A stretch of DNA of 64,000 bases from the NCBI GenBank assembly GCA_015179125.1, contig WHVA01000209.1:1-64000 (forward strand). The letters are read 5' to 3'. Source of the DNA: Gautieria morchelliformis (Eukaryota > Basidiomycota > Agaricomycetes > Gomphales > Gomphaceae). The position numbers and the translations under genes are program-made. The notes under the pieces were generated by a model. It saw nothing but the letters and a program-made list of their open reading frames with translations, was not told the DNA's origin and did no database searches. Position 1 is the stretch's first letter. Each line of letters begins with the position of its first letter. Positions 32,832 to 44,379 of this stretch are shown piece by piece.

Positions 32832-33042
32832 GCTGGGAAAGACCGCATGTAACGCATATAATATTATGAGATCCTGTAGCCACTGTAGGAATTATCACAA
32901 TACTACGATACTCGACGCACGTAATTGGCCAATGAGTAGTTTTTGCACTACTAAGTGTTGTTTACCAATATCATCCATCACATTGCAGATAATTTTCAAC
33001 ATTCTGACAACAAAAAAATTGCATTACAGTAGTACAACTGCA
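32832..33042. other. 3' flank of Tc1/mariner element
   Basis: Repetitive-looking AT-rich DNA with GTAGTTTTTGCACTACT and TACAGTAGTACAACTGCACTAC boxes, possible terminal or subterminal sequence of the transposon. A partner terminal repeat at the other side was not found. Confidence 0.35.
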
Positions 33043-34249
33043 CTACAGATAGCCACAGTCCTTCATCCACCCTCGCGCATGTCTGCATGTAATCCGATCC
33101 AGTGCCTCGTAGAGAAACATGAATAGCTCAGCCCTCTCCTTACTTGCAACACATGCACGGAACTCGGCACCATGACGTCTGAGGTGAGCTTTGATGAAGG
33201 AGAATGATTCTTCGATCGGGTTGAGATCGGGCGAGTACGGCGGAAGATACATCAGTTTGATTCCTCTGCAAATGCAAGATTAGACACTAGTGAAAACAGT
33301 TTATAATGGTAAAAACCTTTGGGCACATAAGAGTGAGACCTCAGGTATGTGGTGAATGGCGCAGTTATCCATAACAAGAACACTCTGTGGTGCCGGGTAA
33401 GGGTTCATTACCTCTAAAAGGCCCTTCAGAAACCCAAGGAACTCTGGACCGTCGTATGCCCCTAATTTGATATGGCTATAGATGATTCCATCTTGTGAGA
33501 GCGCTGGAAGGATTGAAAATCTGAGTGGATATTAGCGATACAATAATGGATGCCCGTGCACAAATCGTTACCTTTCGCCCCTTTGGAAACGTGCTCGCAC
33601 TCAAGGCCTACATCCCTTGTAAGCCCATCCCATTAGTCTATACGTTGTGCTAAGGTCAATTGCACTTTCATCTGTGAAAACCAAACGGTCCGGTGGTTCA
33701 CTACCAATACGAAACTGGAAAGCAGTCCGCGAGGCTTCACAGCGCTCTGCGGCTGCCCGTGAAAGCTGGGTTGGAGACAAATATAAAGGTTGTCATTCTT
33801 CGAGGATTTAATGACTCACTTTCTTTCTTTGCAAGCCAAGATGTCGAAGCGTCCTCCAGACAGTTTATATACTTACTAAAATACCATGCTGCACCTCTAG
33901 CTCTTCGACAAGCTCATCGAGGTAAAGATCGGGCGAGCGTTCAAGAAGCGCAAGAAGAAACTGTTATAAAATAAAATAAGCTACACCTAAACACAGACAT
34001 AAATAACTTACTTCACTCTGAGCTGAGGTCATTTTTGACCCATGAGATAGCTGCTTTGGCTCTGCCACGACGTCTCCAACATCCCGCCAGAGTTTGATTG
34101 TGCGTTGAACTACACGTAGTGACATATCGAGGTCAATTGCAATATCGGTTGATTTCTTGTTGAGCTTGAATTTTTGGTGTATAACGCGATCCCGCAGATC
34201 CTTGCTGTACATGTGACGAACAGGTTTAGGGTTGCCAGGGCGAGGCATA
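33043..34249 (-). pseudogene. Tc1/mariner-type (DDE) transposase
   Basis: Cut-and-paste transposase on the minus strand starting MPRPGNPKPVRHMYSKDLRD at 34249. The N-terminal helix-turn-helix (TDIAIDLDMSLRVVQRTIKL) is followed, across short introns, by LSRAAAERCEASRTAFQFRI, the first aspartate in FTDESAID, the second in VLVMDNCAIHH, and the third acidic residue in YLPPYSPDLNPIEESF. All three catalytic residues are present. One stop (CGA-like codon changed to TGA) interrupts KGCRP just after the first catalytic block, near 33612. At least three introns are implied. Inserted within the IR-B loop beside the FunK1 remnant. Confidence 0.8.
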
Positions 34250-34493
34250 TGAGCGATGGTGTGGGTAGTACATACAAGGAGAACGGAAGTTCCCGAAACA
34301 CACACCCTGACCAAGAATTCTATGACATGAATCGTGCGACAGCATTTGCACCCTTACTCCCAATGCTGAACCCCAACTCAAGTGTAATTTTCAGGTGTCG
34401 AATGGCCACTATCCCGTTTTTATTGGTGAGTTTGCTACTTATGCTTACTTTACATCCTCGCTGAAAGGGCTGTCACGCGTCCCAACTACAAGT
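34250..34493. other. Spacer between Tc1/mariner and IR-B arm 2
   Basis: No gene recognised; contains the 5' flank of the transposase and the inner edge of IR-B. Confidence 0.5.
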
Positions 34494-35762
34494 CCCTTCA
34501 TCGGTCTTCTCTTTTTGAATGGAGTCTTTGCGATAATGGAAATCTTCGAAGTGAGCGTTGTTTGGAAGAACTTTCAGAGTGACCCCGTGAATGTTAGAAA
34601 CCTAAATTCGCATTATTAGCAGCGAGTAATACATATAAATGCAAAGGTTGTACTCACCAAGGCTGTTACCCAGGACTGGAGTTGGCACCATGATAAATGC
34701 GTGTGCTCTCCGTTCTTATTCAGTTTGCAGACTTTTGAAGCACATGCTGGTTTGCCACAGTTTGAATACTCTGCCTTCAACGCCTCCATGAAATCCCTTT
34801 CCCGTTTTGTCGGTAGGCCATGCTCTTCGATCTCAGATCCTTCAGTGTCAGAATTGGTGTTCAAGTCCTGAATACGAGCTTTCTTCTTTTTGCCCCTGCC
34901 AGCTGCATTTGTCACAGTTTTGTCCCTTTTCCTGGAAAGTGTATTGCGAAGCGATGCGATGTACTATAATTCTTATAATATCAGATGCGGCTGCCATGCG
35001 AAGTCACACGCACACGTACACTTTCATCCAGAACGATGTCTACTTCCACGCCACTGGAATCGCCCTTTTTCTTCCTTGCCTGAGCGCCCTTCACATCATC
35101 CTTGAGGTTGTCCCAGTCCTCTTCTTTTGCCAGTTTCGAAAGGTGTTTATCTCGCACACCTTTGAGCCGGTAAGCTAGGTGCGGCATCTTTTTCACTGTT
35201 TGATAGCACCCTATCGCTTTGAAGATACGTTCCTTGACCTTCTTGTAACTGACATTGGCAGGAAGCTTCACACGCTCAACAAACCCTTCGGCTTCAGTGC
35301 CGTCCGGAACACGCAAGATAATTACTAGGCCGTGAAATGAGCATCAAATTATAAATGAAAAATATGATGGCATACCAGGTTCATCAATATCATTTACCTG
35401 TTTGGGAACTGCCACCTCTACTAACTCTTCAGACTCTGAGTCTCAATTAGGGTCATTGGGCTCGGCTTCGGACTCGGATGCACTTTGAGCCGGCTGGGTC
35501 TCTTCCTCATATGAAGACCCTGACTCAGATTCTAAATCTTCAAAAGTTACTTTTTTTGCCACCTGACGTTGCGGTCGAAAAGTGCTAGTAGTTTGAACAG
35601 ATTCTAAATAACTGGTGAGCTTGAAATAGCATCATTATATATAAACCGACCTTTACCCTGAATTCCCGCTATGTCAGGTAACAGTTCCTCTGGAGGTTCT
35701 TTGACCTTTTTTGTTGCTCGTGTTGACTTGGTGGGCTGTCTTTTATTTTTGTTATTTCCCAT
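34494..35762 (-). pseudogene. Gene S, truncated inverted copy
   Basis: Exons 1-4 (35762-35657, 35603-35376, 35324-35020, 34963-34658) and the first 36 codons of exon 5 (34601-34494) are present, with the same splice sites and the same in-frame TGA as the left copy. The C-terminal SAM-like part is missing because the arm ends at 34494. The left copy is therefore the longer source, or both derive from a longer ancestor. Confidence 0.75.
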
Positions 35763-36029
35763 TGTTGGTAAGGCAAGTCGAACTTGGTCGGGTTATGCCA
35801 ATTCATAATAGGCGGCTTGCCGCGCTGCACCATCGACAACACCACGCACCACAGACACTTCAGCCTCTCTTGGTTCGGCACTCGTCTTCCATATGAACTT
35901 GCCCCGGGCTTCGAAGCATCCGCTGACCCTGTTCTTCCGTGAGTATCCCGGCCCGTATTCCTCATACCAGGGTGTCTGACCACTCGACTCCCGCAGAGCG
36001 CCACGGCCCAGGCACATTCGTGTCCCAGG

Positions 36030-36560
36030 GCACGCGTACCTGCACCCGCCCCCGCCCCCGCCCGTTCCCCCACCACCCCGTCCTCCTGCACCAGCTCGCC
36101 CACCCCAGCACCTCCACGCCCCTCACTCCGCCGCGTACGCGTGCGCCCCCCGCGTCCTTCGCGTCGTCGCCCAACCTGCATCCACACCTGCACCCGCACC
36201 TGCGCCCGTACCTGCACCCGCACCCGCACCCGCCGCCGCCCGCTTCCCCACCACCCCGTCCTCCTACACCAGCTCGCCCACCTCCGCCCCCGCGTCCTTC
36301 GCGTTGCCGCCCAACCCGTCCCTGCACCCGCACCTGCACCCGCATCTGCACCCGTACTTGCACCCGCACCCGTACCTGCGCCCGCACCCGCACCCGCACC
36401 TGCACCCGCACCCACACCCGCACCTGCACCCACACCCGCACCCGCACCTGCACCCACACCCGCACCCGCACCTGCACCCGCACCCGCACCCGCACCCGCA
36501 CCCGCCGCCGCCCGCTCCCCCACCACCCCGTCCTCCTATACCAGCTCGCCCACCCCAGCA
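36030..36560 (-). repeat. GC-rich hexamer minisatellite, arm 2
   Basis: Same (CGCACC)n/(GGTGCG)n array as in arm 1, with two more hexamers in the longest run and without the 117-bp internal duplication. Confidence 0.8.
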
Positions 36561-36930
36561 CCTCCGCGCCCCTCACCCCACCGCATACGCGTGCGCCCCC
36601 GCGGTTTCCGAGCTCAAGAACGTGTTAGGATCGGCGAAGTTGCCTTATGGTGCATTGGCACTCGGTGCGGAAGGGATCAAAGATTTTGGGGCTTATGCTA
36701 CACAGGAGGAAATCCGACATCGAGAATGAACGCCTACCATCAGATCTCACTGATCCAATGTCAGAAGAAGCTAAGCCCTTCCTCTCCAATCCTATGACAC
36801 CCTCTTCTGGAGATTCTCCTGTAGTGGGTTCTCACCATTAGTACAAAGTAGCAAACAAAATTAAAACCTGCATTGAACTACATACAGTAAGCTAAGCTTG
36901 ACATTGTTCCCCCCTCAGCACCCAAAATGC

Positions 36931-37180
36931 GCAAGCCACACCACGCTCGCCTGTGCCCCGTACTACCGTCACGGGTCCTGGGGTGGGGCCTGGGGGTGAC
37001 GAGTCTGGTGCGCAGTGGCATTAGGCGCATTTATTAAGGCTTTGGGTGTGTGGGATGCGTCGGTCGGTGTGTGGGTATGAGGTATGCGCAAAGTTGTAGT
37101 TCCCAGTCAGAGTCAGTAGATCACATTACCGCACACGTCGTTTGCCACACGCCGCGCAAAGTACTCAGTTTGTTCGTCAC
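36931..37180 (+). pseudogene. 3' fragment of gene H (third copy)
   Basis: ACCACGCTCGCCTG through the stop GTGGCATTAG and the downstream ATTTATTAAGGCTTTGGG match the last part of gene H and its 3' flank in both IR-A arms. The rest of the gene is absent because IR-B starts here. Confidence 0.65.
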
Positions 37181-37186
37181 ACCGCC

Positions 37187-37440
37187 ACCGCCACATCTCG
37201 ATTCGGATCGATCTCGCCCGATCTTCCAGCGCTAGTTCTGAACCGTGACGCGAACTCCTGCCTCGGCTCAGGACCAGACTCTGCAACGGAGCCTGATTTA
37301 TTTATGGACTAGGACGACACAGCGCGCTGTAATTGGAACCGTCGTGCAATCATGCATCATGCGCACTGGCAGTGATGATGCACGACGACTGGCATTCGTG
37401 ATGCGTCTGGAATATTAGGAGCTTGTCAAGGTCAACATCA
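37187..37440 (+). pseudogene. swi5 promoter and exon 1 fragment (third copy)
   Basis: The swi5 5' flank including TTTATTTATGG (about 37290) and the start MRTGSDDARRLA (ATG 37359) are present, but exon 1 breaks off after about 14 codons; a later GTCAACATCATAGACGCC is another exon 1 scrap. No further exons, so it is a dead copy joined to repeat P copy 3. Confidence 0.7.
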
Positions 37441-37465
37441 TAGACGCCGAGTTACGTAATTATGT

Positions 37466-37957
37466 AAGCCTCACTTCGCTCCGGATTATCAGTATCCGGT
37501 GTTTACGAAATGCGATGGGGATGTGCTATGCATGTGAACAATGTCCCTTATATTTAGCTCTGGAGCCAACCAGTTACCAAGGGACACCAGTACCGTTTAT
37601 TCTCGCTAGGTGGCACTGTCGTCATTCTAAACAGCTCTGCATCACCGTCACATCCGATACACCGAAGGCTCAGCCTCGCGGATACCATGGTGTTGTGCTC
37701 CAAGTTTAAATTCGATACTCCCTTCATACCACCTCTTTCCACGCCGTTCAGGACATGCCTCCCGAATGAGAGTTGTCTCGTGTCGCCACATCGAGCAATG
37801 TTGACACGAACTGATACCTCTTCCGAGATCATCCGGCATCGCTATTGAATTGCAGCCACGTGCAAACTCTGTGCATTGAGCTGGACAGGCTAGATCTCCC
37901 ATATCGTCTCGCTTGCTCGTGTTCTCATCTTCATAAATAACACCCTGGAGATGCGAC
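37466..37957 (-). repeat. Repeat P, copy 3 (longest open frame)
   Basis: On the minus strand a 103-residue frame (37959-37648) reads MSHLQGVIYEDENTS, MGDLACPAQCTEFARGCNS, SSCQHCSMWRHETTLI, EACPERRGKRWYEGSIEFKL. A second frame (37832-37554) gives 92 residues ending RYWCPLVTGWLQS with a CIGC pair. Both are cysteine-containing and partly kept in other copies; which one is coding is unclear. Starts about 350 bp from, and points away from, DUF6533 copy C. Confidence 0.6.
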
Positions 37958-38308
37958 ATCTCAATTCACATCAGTGAGCCGTGTCGCAGTTGGTTTTCGT
38001 GTGTCATTATGCTGACACCGCACTTCCAAGAACCCAAGGTTCAATTACTCGTCCGAGCAGACCACTGTGTCTGATGCTTCGACCATGTATTAATTATTTT
38101 ACACATGACGTTCTTCTATCAGACCGGCCCACCTTGCAAATTGTGCCATGCTTCGCACTGATGGGATGTTGTGAATCATATCTGTTGACCTGGCAGCACC
38201 CATGTCGAGAATCTTATTTATACACCTTGCGCGATCTGCGACTCCACTCCCACATCGCTACGCACAACTCAGTCCCTCGTCTGCATTCCAGTCCTTCTTT
38301 CTTATATC

Positions 38309-39359
38309 ATGTCTCAGGCGGACCCCTCGGCTGAAGTCCAGGCGCTATCAGACGTGTACGTATTTACCACATTGAGTGAGATGCAGAAGAACTTACCTAA
38401 AATAGCTTTGCGTTCAACCTTACCACCGTAGCAGCGCTTGGTATGCGTCCATGACCCCTATCTAATTCCATGATTTCCATAGCTTGTTATACAGAACTGC
38501 TCATCTATGACACTCTGCTCACTCTGCCATCTGAGATCAAGCACATTTGGTTCAAGACCGTCAAAATCGGCACCATTCTCTATTTATTCGCTCGTTACCT
38601 GCTCATGGCTATTGTTGTTCTTGTCATATATGACAGTTTATCTAACCTGTCCGTTGAGGTATATTACGACAACACTCTCATGTGTAACACCCTTACTGAT
38701 TGGAACGAGTATCTAGTATGAGTTGCATTCTTTATGAATAAGCAACCTAGAGACTCATATATTCAAAGGAAATGTAATACTATAACTCGCCTACTTGTTG
38801 CTTTACAAGTTCCTTGTATGATTGGTGTACAGGGTGAGTGATTATACCCATATATTTCTCAGGCAGAAGGATCAGCACATTGTATTATCTAGGCCTTCTG
38901 CTAGCTCGCACCTATGCTATCTCCCTTCAGAATCAAAAAGTTTTGGGTGTTCTTGGGCTGCTCATTCTTAGCCCTACTGTCTTTAATGTGGTATGTCCCT
39001 GTGCAGACTTTGTGTAAATAGCATAAATTCATTTCACTGGATATAGTACTCGTCTGTTTTGGACAATTGCAATCTCACTAGTTCACAATCTAATACATTG
39101 ATTTTGTCAGTACTGACTAGGACTTTGTGCTTAGATTTATACTAACAAATTCTTCAGGTGTAAGATCTAGGGGTCTGTATTTGTCTGATTTGTCTCTGAA
39201 TACATTTGACAGGGAATACCATCAGTAATGTTACTGTAATCCTTTTTGACACTGGAGTTGTGATGGTACCCATTCTGAGCTCAATCCAAACCCTCTGGCT
39301 TTGGCAGAAAGGAGAGATTTGGGATAAGAAATCTCTCATTAGTCTAATGATTCACCAAG
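38309..39359 (+). CDS. DUF6533 family membrane protein, copy C (best preserved)
   Basis: Multi-pass membrane protein of unknown function. Exons 38309-38355, 38406-38440, 38483-38658, 38863-38990 and 39213-39359 have GT-AG introns. The start reads MSQADPSAEVQALSDVFAFN then LTTVAALACYTELLIYDTLL, EIKHIWFKTVKIGTILYLFA, RYLLMAIVVLVIYD; later LYYLGLLLARTYAISLQNQK, VLGVLGLLILSPTVFNV and VTVILFDTGVVMVPILSSIQ, ending SLISLMIHQG. These are the DUF6533 hallmark plus three or more of the following membrane segments in order. Exon joins between 38658 and 39213 are not all certain, and a final membrane exon was not found after 39359, so the gene may be 3'-truncated. It is the only one of five copies with these later exons. 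Confidence 0.65.
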
Positions 39360-39419
39360 GTGAGCATACAACATATTGCTTATATCTATGGACATATCAC
39401 TAATCTACAAGTAAGGCTT

Positions 39420-40322
39420 GGTGAGATATGGGTATGAAACGATATTCCTAAGATATTGCATATGTTGATTCGTATTTAGATTTGTGCTTACAATGAGTTT
39501 GGCTGATACGGTCACAAAACGGGTATGGTTACTTACAAAGACATTGAACTTTGAGGGCTTACTCATCTTCTTTTACATTTCAGGTATTGAGGGTTTGTAA
39601 TACATTGATCATGATAAAAGAATGGCTAACTAAAGCTGCTTTATGGCATAAAGCCAAACCTTGGAGGCATCTTAGGCTACCTTCAGAACAGGTATCTTCT
39701 CACCAATTTAAGAAGAAAGACATGATTGTACTAACAGGGCATAACCAGCTTATCAGTGATTATCACCTGCCGGTTCCATCTAACTCTCAAAGAGAGACAC
39801 AGTCGACTTAACAGCCCCTCACTACCCTCTCTTTCATTCACAAGCTTCAAAGCAGCCAGACAAAGTGTTCACAGTGCTATAGTGGCTGAATTTGGGAACC
39901 CTCATTTGAGCCAGGGACTTGGCACTGAGACAATGGAGGACACCACCGCTGATCAGGAAAGCCAGCAGTCACCTGAAGAGGCTCGGTCAGCTGGGATAGA
40001 GTTGGATGTGTGTCCTTGGGTGACTGGACGTCCTGGAGATGTAGAAATGGCTGGGCAGATTGCATCTGGTGAGCAGTCAGCGTCTCTTTCAGGCACTGGT
40101 TAATGGTTCCATAGGATCTGGAAGAATAGCAGAGGCTTAATAATAGCATCCAAGCTAAGGCATCATAGCCACAATTCCCATTCAAACCCACTAGCAGAGC
40201 AATATGCAGCAACTTATGTGGCTATCTGCTCACTCTGGCAAAACCATACACTCAAAAAACGATGGATACATATATATTCTGTGACATTTCAAATTTGACT
40301 TTCTTCATAATTTATTCAACTT
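39420..40322. other. No gene recognised
   Basis: A frame of 115 codons (39756-40103) contains serine/glutamate-rich sequence without a motif. May include decayed 3' exons of DUF6533 copy C. Confidence 0.35.
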
Positions 40323-40655
40323 GTGGTGGCCTGTGGGGCCTTGCATGTTTGTGAGTGGTTTGGGGAACATGGCAGGCATCTGGCGAGATGCCCGCCTGCA
40401 AATCAAAGCTCAACCATGACAGACAAAGCGTTTACCCAATCAAGTTTACTTGGTCCGTGCCTACACTGGCTTGAGCTCATAGACTGTGAAGATATAACAG
40501 GCAACACCTTAATTGCTTATATTGAGGTGAGGTGGGTGTCAGGGCATGTGGAGGACTTCCAGCTATTGGTGAGTGGGTGTCCAGGAGTGCAAGACAAGCA
40601 CCTGGCTGAAGTGTCCCATTTTGTAATTGTTGAGGGGGTTGATGATTATCCTTAA
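40323..40655 (+). pseudogene. Possible F-box/leucine-rich-repeat protein fragment
   Basis: A 110-residue frame includes LHWLELIDCEDITGNTLIAY and GCPGVQDKHLAEVSHFV, which look like the last leucine-rich turns of fungal F-box proteins (LELIDCP-type spacing, GCP near the end). No F-box and no further repeats around it. Weak call. Confidence 0.3.
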
Positions 40656-41717
40656 TATACTGAGGAATATTCAGACCCTCCTTAACAAATCTTGAATATT
40701 CATCTAACATCACAGCCATAAATTGAAATTTATTCTGTAAATTGCCGGCAATGGCAGAACTGGCAGAAGAAGGCCTTTCTGCTGAGTGTGGCAGAATATG
40801 GCAGAAAAGGTTTAGTGGCACACCATATATCTACACTAAAACCACATGACAAAGACAGATGGTACAGCAGATGTGACAGATGCCCTGTGTGGCTGACATC
40901 AGGCTCAGTAGACATCAGCCATGCTCAGTGCTGCCTCTAAATCCCGATGTTTGTGCATATAAATTTCCTCTTCATATATCTGCAGTGCTTGGCCTTAATC
41001 AGCACCTTTTTGTGCTTCAAGATCATATACCTGCCCTGCGGTGAGATATCTCACTTCCTTGCAGTTTAGAATTGATAGAGTCATAGATTTACTGGTAGAG
41101 TATAGATGTGGCCTATAGCTCGAGGCCAGATAACACAAGAGGAAAATGACTTGAAGTTCAACTCAAGACTTTGTTATGACCATGCAGTTCCGACTTCTGA
41201 CACTCAGTTCCGCTCGCATTCCAACCCTCTGATAATGTTACATATTGGAAATCCCAGAGGTCAGAACGAGAAAGGACAACAGCTTCAACTTATGTGTTGC
41301 ACCCCTGATGAACTATTGTCCTAAGTATTTCGGATCTGACTTCCAGTCATCGGAGAAGGTGGAAGTCAGGAAGACAGTGCTGAGGGTTGGAGGTCGGAGG
41401 ACAGAGGTTGGAATGCAGTCAGGTAAGGCCATGGGTGGATGGCAACATTTGAAGTGTCTCCGCATAGTATGTCAGTGTCTCCATAAGAGCTCATTCGGCG
41501 GCGGAATTGTAATTCGGAATTAGAAAACGCAATGTCAATTTGGGTGGTGTGGTATTGTGATCTCATTTGCTCAGTTTCAGCCTGCCGAACGCGACACTCA
41601 AAATGCGTGATTTTGCTCAATTTCACCAAAGGCAGCCGAACACTCCAAACTGAAATTCTGTCACGTGACACAGAATTTTTCCTCTGCACCGCTGCCACCA
41701 CACCACTCCAAAGAAAG
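40656..41717. other. No gene recognised
   Basis: Short frames only. The end of this stretch (from about 41490) probably holds the left terminal region of the Harbinger element. Confidence 0.4.
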
Positions 41718-42475
41718 CATGGCGCCAGTACATTCCCAATTGAGACAGGGCATGTCGAAGAGGTTCCAGAAACACTGAAAGGCCGCTTTTTTGGTGCTTA
41801 CCGGTGCCCTTGCCAATACGGCAACATTCTATCAAAAAAGGTACTTAGATAAAAAACCGCTCCATAATTCAGTACTGTCAGGATGGAGCTGGGTGAACGA
41901 ACTTCTGGATGGAAATCCACAATGCATGAAGGACCAACTTGGCATGCATAAACACATATTTCAAGCGTTGTGCTTGGAGCTTGCAAGCAAAAGTCTACTG
42001 GGCCATACCCGCCACATTTGCTTGGAGGAACAAGTTGCTATTTTCTTGTACACAGCCGTAACCAACCTGTCTAATAGGAAACTTGCCGAACGCTTTCAGC
42101 GAAGTGGAGACACCATATCAAAGTTATTGAGTTTACTATTTTTATGTGATTACCTGTTTTGATCATGTCCCTAGATGCTTTCACAGAGTACTTGAAGCTC
42201 TCACCATGACCCCATTCTATAATACCTATGTCCAACTCCCTGATGAGAACACACCGCTTGCTGAAGAGATTGAGAGCAACCCAAAGCTCTTTCCATACTT
42301 TCAGGACACACTAGGTGCAATCGATGGGACACATCTGGATGTTCATCCACCCAGTGAGGACAAGGCACGTTACCGGAACAGGAAAGGGGGGTTACCCAGA
42401 ATGTGCTTGCAGCATGTACATCTGACATGCATTTTTGCTATGTCCTTGCTGGCTGGGAGAGTAGTGCATATTTGA
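41718..42475 (+). pseudogene. Harbinger transposase, N-terminal part
   Basis: Nuclease that moves the element, acting with the Myb partner. Reads NSVLSGWSWVNELLDGNPQC, HICLEEQVAIFLYTAVTNLS, then after a 53-nt intron (GTTATTG..CCCTAG) FHRVLEALTMTPFYNTYVQL, and the first catalytic aspartate in LGAIDGTHLDVHPP with KARYRNRKGGL. A frame change follows: YVLAGWESSAY lies in a different frame. The remaining two acidic catalytic residues are absent because the coding stops near 42472, where foreign DNA begins. Confidence 0.8.
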
Positions 42476-43080
42476 GGTGGTCATCGTCAGATGACTTCAC
42501 TGACTTACTTACGACACCATCGTCCAGGGGTTTGCTGACACTGCCTTAAAAAGTCTGCACTTCGACATGTTTCCTTTTTCGGTCATCGCCTGACTTCAGG
42601 TTTAAGACAGTGTCTTATTGTTCTTTCCCTGTCCCCTTTCAAGTTTCTCCTCTTTGCTATACCTCCCAGAATCACTCGTCCCATGATCCTTCGCCGTACT
42701 TACCATGCCCTTGGTATGTGCCGTCCCCACGGACATTTAGTGGGCCTGTACCAATGTAATATATCCCCTTTAACTTTTTTTCTTCCCATCTATGTCTGCC
42801 AACCCGATGTGTACCTCCTCCTACATGTGCTTTATAACGTGGACTGGGTGGGTCACGTGCAGGAGGTATTATGGGTGCATATGGTGTGGTCTGTCAATGG
42901 TATCGAGAGTAGTTTCAATAGTTCAAACCCTACGGTTTCTGATTCTGAGTAGATCAGTTTTTACTGTAACTCTGTAAGTAGTATACTTGCAAAATAATTT
43001 CTATTCTTCCCACATAATAACCATCCGCCAAAGCGAAGCGCAGGCGAGGCTTGTATACCGAATAAAGCTGCATGTGTTCC
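42476..43080. other. Unassigned insert inside the Harbinger element
   Basis: Breaks the transposase; contains TTTATAACG and AATAAAG but no protein. Could be an LTR or short non-coding element; ends and duplication not resolved. Confidence 0.35.
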
Positions 43081-43083
43081 TAT

Positions 43084-44159
43084 TTATTCACCTATCTGAG
43101 CCTCCAACCACAACCGCCACCTGGGCTTATTGCGCATTGCCAGATACATGTCTGCAGCAGCTGTATTGCGCATGAAAATCTCGGCCACAGTGACCACCTC
43201 AAGGTCTGTGAGCCCTTCCTCTTTGTCCTCTACCGTTAGCATGGCTTTTGTCTTACGTACCGGGGATGCACAAAGGTCAGTAGAGCTATTACCTTGATTA
43301 CTCAAGGCTGCTGCCATGTCGGTGACAGCAGTACTCATGGAAAGTATCGCATTGGTACCACTTTTGTGAACCCGTTTGCATGCCAGCTTCGTCGCAGTGG
43401 CAGCCTTGCGTTTTTTGGATTTGTGGCTTGGTGTAACCTTCATAGTGTAAGAAGGACTGCGTATGAGTGAAATAAAAGAATGGTTCACACCTTATCATCA
43501 CTTTCATCGTTGCTACTTTTATTCCCATCTTCGTCTGCTGGCACATCACGCCCCGAGTCCGCTAATTCTTCGTCGTCGTCATCTCCCTCATCTATATCAC
43601 CTACAAAAGGAGAACTACTCCTGAAAACACCTGTACCAGTGGCAATAACACCATCAACGAGGTGCGCCATCTGTGAAAACAGGGGGAAGCTCCTTCTGCG
43701 GAAGGGCTTTGCCTTCGGGTGGGCCTGTGATAGAATAAGCGATTAGAATAGATACACGGCACATGTACTCACCAGGATATACGCATCCCACACCTCTTTC
43801 GACACCGTGACGAGCTTCTTGCCCTCGTTCCATCTGAACCTGGATTGCTCACGCAATGTTTTGACTATCTTGTAATGTGTCTTGAGCTAACTAGTAGATT
43901 AGAAACCAGTAGTATAGAATTGAAAAGGTACTTACGCGCTGCCAGCACATCTTACAGGGCCCTATTTTCTTGGCTACTGCAGGACTGAACTTCATTGCCA
44001 ATGCCGTGACAACGAGACTCCAAGTGGTGGCCTTCCAGGCTGATTCCGCTTGAGTACCACCCTCGCGTGCTTGGAGGAGTACAGTGACGAGCTCGGCCTC
44101 CTCTTCAGCTGTCCAGTCAACACATTCCTTTTTGGCTTGTCCGATCTGGGAACCGCCAT
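43084..44159 (-). CDS. Harbinger Myb/SANT-like DNA-binding protein
   Basis: Accessory protein that helps the transposase reach the DNA ends. Starts MAVPRSDKPK at 44159, then (in the frame that continues) DWTAEEEAELVTVLLQAREG, ESAWKATTWSLVVTALAMKF, CKMCWQR, and after an intron (GTAAGTACC..ACTAG region, about 43935-43880) YKIVKTLREQSRFRWNEGKK, VWDAYILAHPKAKPFRRRSF and FPLFSQMAHLVDGVIATGTG. An acidic serine-rich stretch (DIDEGDDDDEELADSG) and, after another intron, a basic KSKKRKAATATK segment and the end LWLEAQIGE complete it. A second small frame change near the start is possible; otherwise it looks whole. Confidence 0.7.
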
Positions 44160-44221
44160 GATGTAGTGTGTAGAGCGACCTGGTGTAATGATGGAAGGCG
44201 ATTCAGTTTTCAAAATAGCGA

Positions 44222-44247
44222 GGAATTCTGGTCAGAACCAGAATTCC
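44222..44247. repeat. Perfect 10-bp inverted repeat (hairpin)
   Basis: GGAATTCTGG, a 6-base loop TCAGAA, then CCAGAATTCC, just outside the Myb gene start. May belong to the Harbinger subterminal region. Confidence 0.6.
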
Positions 44248-44379
44248 AACTTACCTATGAAAATTGCAATTGCTGAAGTTGGCAATTTCCGAAATTGTGT
44301 CAGCTGAATGGTCACACAATCTTGTGCAATTTTCGGAATCATCAGGAATCAACGTGATCTCATTTTGGGTGCGTGATTC

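Larger units (their letters stand above)
34494..36930 (-). repeat. Inverted repeat IR-B, right arm (2437 bp)
   Basis: Reverse complement of 27298-29839. Inner edge CCCTTCATCGGTCTT; outer edge GCACCCAAAATGC, where it joins a fragment of gene H. Confidence 0.9.
41718..44260. mobile_element. Harbinger (PIF) DNA transposon with both genes, interrupted
   Basis: Contains the two proteins that define the superfamily: a DDE transposase on the + strand (41.7-42.47 kb) and a Myb/SANT-like protein on the minus strand (43.08-44.16 kb), tail to tail. The transposase is cut short by unrelated DNA (42476-43080). Terminal repeats and the 3-bp TWA duplication were not located with confidence. Confidence 0.75.

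Noticed and set aside
42476-43080. A solo LTR inside the Harbinger element
   Set aside because: A TG start and internal TATA/AATAAA are present, but no matching 5-bp duplication or continuation of the transposase was found on the right.
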